From Saccoglossus kowalevskii (Eukaryota; Hemichordata; Enteropneusta; Harrimaniidae), in NCBI RefSeq assembly GCF_000003605.2, contig NW_003122415.1, positions 147,174 through 159,618 of the forward strand: a stretch of 12,445 nucleotides of DNA. Reading direction: 5' to 3'. Below are positions 9,008 to 12,445 of this stretch, piece after piece; the stretch's first letter is position 1; every line of letters begins with the position of its first letter. Position numbers and translations under genes: made by a program. A model generated the notes under the pieces. It saw nothing but the letters and a program-made list of their open reading frames with translations. It had not been told where the DNA came from and made no database searches.

Positions 9008-10520
9008 GTAATTGCACTATTTAACACATTGTGACGTCACTTTAGTCATTACGACGCGGAGAAAAGGTTTATCTTTGTGGGAATGTGATTCGTGACTAGG
9101 GTACATCGTCTTCGGTCGAGAAAACACAGCAAGGATACACTGTATCACGAGTATGACGAACATCACAAAAACACATAGAAAGTCATAACCACTTTACCTA
9201 AGATGTTCTTATTAGGGCGCACAAGGGCATTTAGCAATTGTAAATTCTGACCATTGATTGGTTGGTCCAGCGTTCATTGTTGCAGTGTTGTTGTGTTAGC
9301 GATTAAATGCCGACCAACAAGTGCAACTAACACACCAAAATTCAAGCGTTTTTTTCTAAATAACAATTCAATATACTAGTATCCCATGGATATTAATTGT
9401 GACACAAGGCTTCTTATACGTATATAGTTTTGACATCAATATCAAAAAGAAATGACTCTTAATGACACTGAAAGGCTGACCGACACTCGACATCCGGAGA
9501 GTATCATTGCCGCGACTGAGACATTGTCATTCTCTTTCCATCCGGGTATTCGATGCTTTTCAAAGCTTGCACGGTTTGTTTATAAAGCGCTGATTCAACT
9601 GATTAAAAAAAACAGTTAGTTAGTGCACAGAGGGGCTGTGGTTAGTGGCACATAACCCCGACATTGGTTGACTTTGTATGGTCATTGATTTTCATGTATG
9701 GTCGAGAACTGTTAGGTGCCAAATCCAACTTGAGAAAGCTCAACTTTGGAAGGGACTATTTTATCTCATTTGCATGTCAGTTGTAGACAATGCCAATGTT
9801 ACTCCACGGCGAATGACTGTGTAATTTGCAGTATATATAGTAACGCAATGTACAACACTGGCTCTTAAAAACGGTTTCGCCTCTTATTTATTCTACATCC
9901 TAAGAGGAAAAGTCTTTAGTTGAAATTTGTACTGCGTAATAAAGTTGTGTTTTCTGCCACGAGTGTACTATGAATTATCACGCTAGAATCGATTTCATAT
10001 CAGTAACACGTCTATTTATAGATATACTTTCAGAGCAAAATTTAGGGGTTAACGTATATCACAGGAAATTATGTAAACAGATAAATACAATAAATGTAAA
10101 TGCCTATCACGATCAATCTGATTACAACATCTGTGTTATGATGTTAAATACAGTATTTTGACAATTTAGAATTAAAATCGTACTAAACCGATTACCTTTT
10201 TTTGTAGCCTATCAGTTCTTGAAAATTTGGAACGCACGGTGCGGTTTGACAATTGAATTAGTTCCTTTATCATGGGAAAATGTTACCATGTCACTAGTTG
10301 CTCGTGATTGAACTTAAATAAAGTTATAATTGGAATGTCTGTATTAATAACATATTTATAAACAATACATTTGCATGCTTATATTTGTATTTGTATTTAT
10401 TTTCAGAGTTTAATAACTCAACATTAAACATTCGATATATTCAGTCAGATATGAACTAATCCAATCTGCCCAAGGGTTGATTTAATAAAATAACTTCATG
10501 TTTAATCATGTTCTTTACAG
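9008..10520 (+). other. LEG1: LEG1 intron, phase 1, 1513 bp
   Basis: The intron starts GTAATT and ends TTCTTTACAG, and it splits a glycine codon (G|GT) cleanly. It contains no recognisable gene; the open frame at 9970-10161 has no identifiable product. A second, stronger-looking acceptor (TTTGTATTTATTTTCAG, ending 10406) lies 114 bp upstream of the one chosen. Two interleaved 7-bp inverted repeats occur at 9261-9333. Confidence 0.75.
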
Positions 10521-10684
10521 GTGATGCATTTCTGTCGATGTGGAAGAGAACCATGTGCTCTTACGAAGTACGGAAACAGGCGATGTTACTGTTGACTACT
10601 ATTTTTAATGACAAGATGCGGATCCCCGTCATGCTGCTGAGACTTATAGAGAGGATCATCTCCACGTGCGTTTTCATTGGATAA
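10521..10684 (+). CDS. LEG1: LEG1-family secreted protein, terminal exon 2
   Basis: Joined in phase 1 to exon 1, this exon completes glycine 336 and adds 53 residues (337-389, beginning DAFLSMWKRTMCSYEVRKQA) before TAA at 10682-10684. The whole protein becomes 389 residues, somewhat longer than the roughly 330 of human LEG1. Support comes from the exact frame match, an uninterrupted frame and a helical, amphipathic, Leu/Ile-rich C-terminus with cysteines at 348 and 385. Continuation past the conserved VDSYTG junction is needed because LEG1 proteins extend beyond it, as far as I recall. The exon was too short to stand out as a long open frame. Uncertainty lies mainly in whether the 10406 acceptor is also used. 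Confidence 0.75.
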
Positions 10685-10815
10685 AATATTTACATTATAG
10701 TGTCACTATACTTTCTGATAATTATGTTAATTTATTAAGCATCGATTTCAACCCTAAACTAAGCAGCTCTGGAGATTGTCTAAAACAGCTCTCTGCACCA
10801 GGTTGGTAGACATCT

Positions 10816-10821
10816 AATAAA
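10816..10821 (+). terminator. Poly(A) signal candidate for LEG1
   Basis: A canonical AATAAA lies 132 nt after the LEG1 stop codon. It implies a short 3' UTR with cleavage around 10835-10850. It is the first canonical hexamer after the stop. Confidence 0.5.
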
Positions 10822-11654
10822 AAGCTTCAAATGTAATTAATATGCACGCAATTCAACCTCAAACTAACCAGGTATCATCTATGCACTAAGTTTTATGGAA
10901 GTATGTGACATGTTATTTTTCTAGATTTTAATGGAAACGCTTAACATTAATTATTATGGAAAATAGATATATAATATTCACTATATTAATCAATTAAAAA
11001 TAGTATTCGTGCAATCTTCAAAGCTACATTTAAGAAGAAAACTTCTGTCCTTCCCCACAAGTGAGCTGCCGAGAAACGTTTCCCTTTCAAAACACTCAAT
11101 TGAATGTAATGCGCATGCTCAGCAGATATATCACCTTACTCATTGACACGCAGATCGCCGCAAACCAACGTGCTGAATAGCGCCACCTGTGTTGATACAA
11201 TGCACCTTACTATTTTTTATATTCTGACGAACGCCGCGAGTAGTTGATCTGTGGATGATGTTATGGGGAAATGATTTGATTGGTCCAAACACCAAATTTG
11301 CATATGCAATTAATGGTATATTGGCTGATAACGCACGGCTTAACCAAGTGGCCCTGGAACATGAATTGACTATACTAAAAGCAAATAAAAAAGTCTTATG
11401 GTTTCCATCTGATGATCTGGAGTGAATTTAAATGGCAAATAATTATTACTGCACTCAGTGAAGTGAAATTAATCTAAAATGATGTAGAAATTATCGATGC
11501 AATAAAAGAATATCGTAAAAAAAACATCGAATAACGGCATGGGTCTGTAGTGTAATTTTCTATTCAAAATTTAATCAAACTAACATTTCTCAACATATAT
11601 GCGCTCACGTACCAACAGGAAAACGGGCGGTAAGAGTTCAATAGATGTATTATT
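10822..11654. other. Intergenic stretch, no gene seen
   Basis: The DNA is AT-rich, with a modestly CpG-containing patch around 11140-11240. No exon, RNA gene or clear repeat is visible between the LEG1 3' end and the tRNA-like patch. Confidence 0.45.
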
Positions 11655-11717
11655 TGAGGTTAGTCAAGTGATTTGGCGCTGTGATCTCTGGCAAGGTGCA
11701 TCCGTTCGATTCAATCC
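11655..11717 (+). repeat. tRNA-like patch, probable tRNA-derived SINE head
   Basis: TTAGTCAAGTGATTTGGCGC (11660-11679) resembles the A box and D-arm of Leu/Ser-type tRNAs. CGTTCGATTCAATCC (11703-11717) resembles a B box (GGTTCGANTCC) with a small insertion. Spacing between boxes is close to that of a tRNA. The central CTGTGATCTCTGGCAAGGTG does not fold into a proper anticodon arm and no acceptor stem closes, so this is a SINE head or tRNA pseudogene, not an active tRNA. The 3' limit of the element was not found. Confidence 0.45.
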
Positions 11718-12013
11718 TGCATAGTGTTAAATTCAAATAGTCGACTACACCAGAAACCAACTCCAAAAATGTTCATAGATTAAATGGAATATCGCATTGT
11801 TAGCTTTGAAAGTTAAGAGGAATACTGCTATGATAATTATAATACTAGTAGACCAATTATTTAAAGTTCACTTCCTCTGTAATAAAAAGTACATAATTTA
11901 TGATTTTGTTGTCAGTACTTTAGAAGTTGAGATTACGAGCGTTTTTGTAAGTGTTTTGGGAGCTGAGGTTGACAGTGTTATAATTGCAAGCTATGATATA
12001 GGTGAATAAGTTC
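11718..12013. other. Region upstream of the second secreted-protein gene
   Basis: This is AT-rich DNA. Open frames on both strands here start on non-ATG codons or lack any recognisable product. No convincing TATA box or E-box was identified ahead of the 12014 ATG. Confidence 0.35.
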
Positions 12014-12205
12014 ATGAAAATGATGTTTCTTATTGTGTGCGTTCTTCTGAATCTGGGTGACAGTTTACCAATCACAGCACCATTCGTTTTCCAGGGCGAC
12101 TGTGACATTTACGAAAACCTACAGGCTTCGATTCATATTCCTGCAAACCATAGTAGTTTACAAGGATGGGTGATCCAAGTACAAGTCTGGTCTATGTTCA
12201 GTTAA
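12014..12205 (+). CDS. Putative secreted protein, 63 aa or partial first exon
   Basis: The first ATG is at 12014 (a poor context; ATGs at 12020 and 12023 have A at -3 and may be preferred). The product begins with a clear signal peptide (MMFLIVCVLLNLG, residues 3-15, cleavage probably near residue 17-18). The mature part has one cysteine (C30), a sequon N45-H-S and a GWVIQVQVW stretch. Two readings fit. It may be a complete 63-residue peptide ending TAA at 12205, with AATAAA at 12281-12286. It may instead be a first exon ending at a donor after CAA at 12178 (GTACAAGT) or 12184 (GTCTGG), both phase 0, with the rest outside the window. The pattern LQASIHIP...LQGWVI is faintly like the family-2 carbohydrate-binding module found on some invertebrate GH9 endoglucanases. 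That is a guess, not an assignment. Confidence 0.5.
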   Translation: MKMMFLIVCVLLNLGDSLPITAPFVFQGDCDIYENLQASIHIPANHSSLQGWVIQVQVWSMFS

Positions 12206-12445
12206 ATTATATAAATTATATTTCTAATTTGTTTTTAAAGAAAAAGAGGTTGAAATACATGATAGCATAATTTAAAATACAATAAATCATTCTGTCGTTG
12301 TTAGTTTCCCCAAATTTGAAGTGACAAACACCAACAACAGATTGAACTCATGTGCCTGTTATATCGATATTTTTGAGATAATTCAATTCATAATATTTGA
12401 TTACATATTTACGAGCTTTCGGAATATATTACCACATTTTGTGAC
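12206..12445. other. Intron or 3' flank of the second gene
   Basis: The stretch contains an acceptor-like TTTCTAATTTGTTTTTAAAG ending at 12240 and an AATAAA at 12281-12286. Reading on from that acceptor in phase 0 meets a stop after nine codons, so it does not clearly support another coding exon. The window ends before the question can be settled. Confidence 0.35.

Noticed and set aside
9970-10161. 63-codon open frame inside the LEG1 intron
   Set aside because: No recognisable product and no splice sites joining it in phase to the LEG1 exons.
11797-12108. Open frames at 11797-12009 (plus) and 11920-12108 (minus)
   Set aside because: The plus frame opens on TTG; the minus frame overlaps the signal-peptide exon antisense. 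Neither has a recognisable product.

Overview
The window looks like a gene-poor, AT-rich stretch of an invertebrate animal nuclear genome. Spliced coding exons with GT/AG signals, AATAAA poly(A) signals, long non-coding stretches, a minisatellite and tRNA-like short repeats all point to a metazoan. The recognisable gene is a LEG1-family (Pfam Leg1, formerly DUF781) secreted protein. Several TAGGCC/AGGCCTA-type words and the base composition would suit an echinoderm or other non-vertebrate deuterostome, but that placement is a weak inference and a lophotrochozoan is not excluded.

Layout. Positions 1-7600 hold no gene I can name. They contain a 16-bp minisatellite (381-490), a C/G-rich repeat able to form two competing hairpins (718-754), two tRNA-like A/B-box patches (about 1558-1610, and 11655-11717 further on), a diverged repeat block (about 1860-2025), a CpG-richer stretch with a perfect CCAAT box (about 2755-3295), two strong short hairpins (4261-4297 and 5668-5712), and one unproven candidate terminal exon on the minus strand (4610-4775). 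Positions 7640-8001 are the likely LEG1 promoter and 5' UTR, with two CACGTG E-boxes, a TATA box and two tiny upstream ORFs.

The main gene is a two-exon LEG1 homologue on the plus strand: coding exon 1 is 8002-9007, a phase-1 intron spans 9008-10520, and terminal exon 2 is 10521-10684, with an AATAAA at 10816. Joined, they give 389 residues with a signal peptide, the conserved LEG1 blocks and two N-glycosylation sequons. At 12014 a second secreted-protein reading frame begins on the same strand. It is either a complete 63-residue peptide with its own AATAAA at 12281, or the first exon of a larger gene running off the window. It has a faint resemblance to a family-2 carbohydrate-binding module.

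Taken together, the right half encodes at least one and probably two neighbouring secreted proteins. No prokaryotic-type operon, CRISPR array or virus-like coding region is visible. No wholly new system is demonstrable from the sequence alone. The best leads are the intron-poor invertebrate LEG1 gene, its possible alternative C-termini, and the two sharp hairpins.
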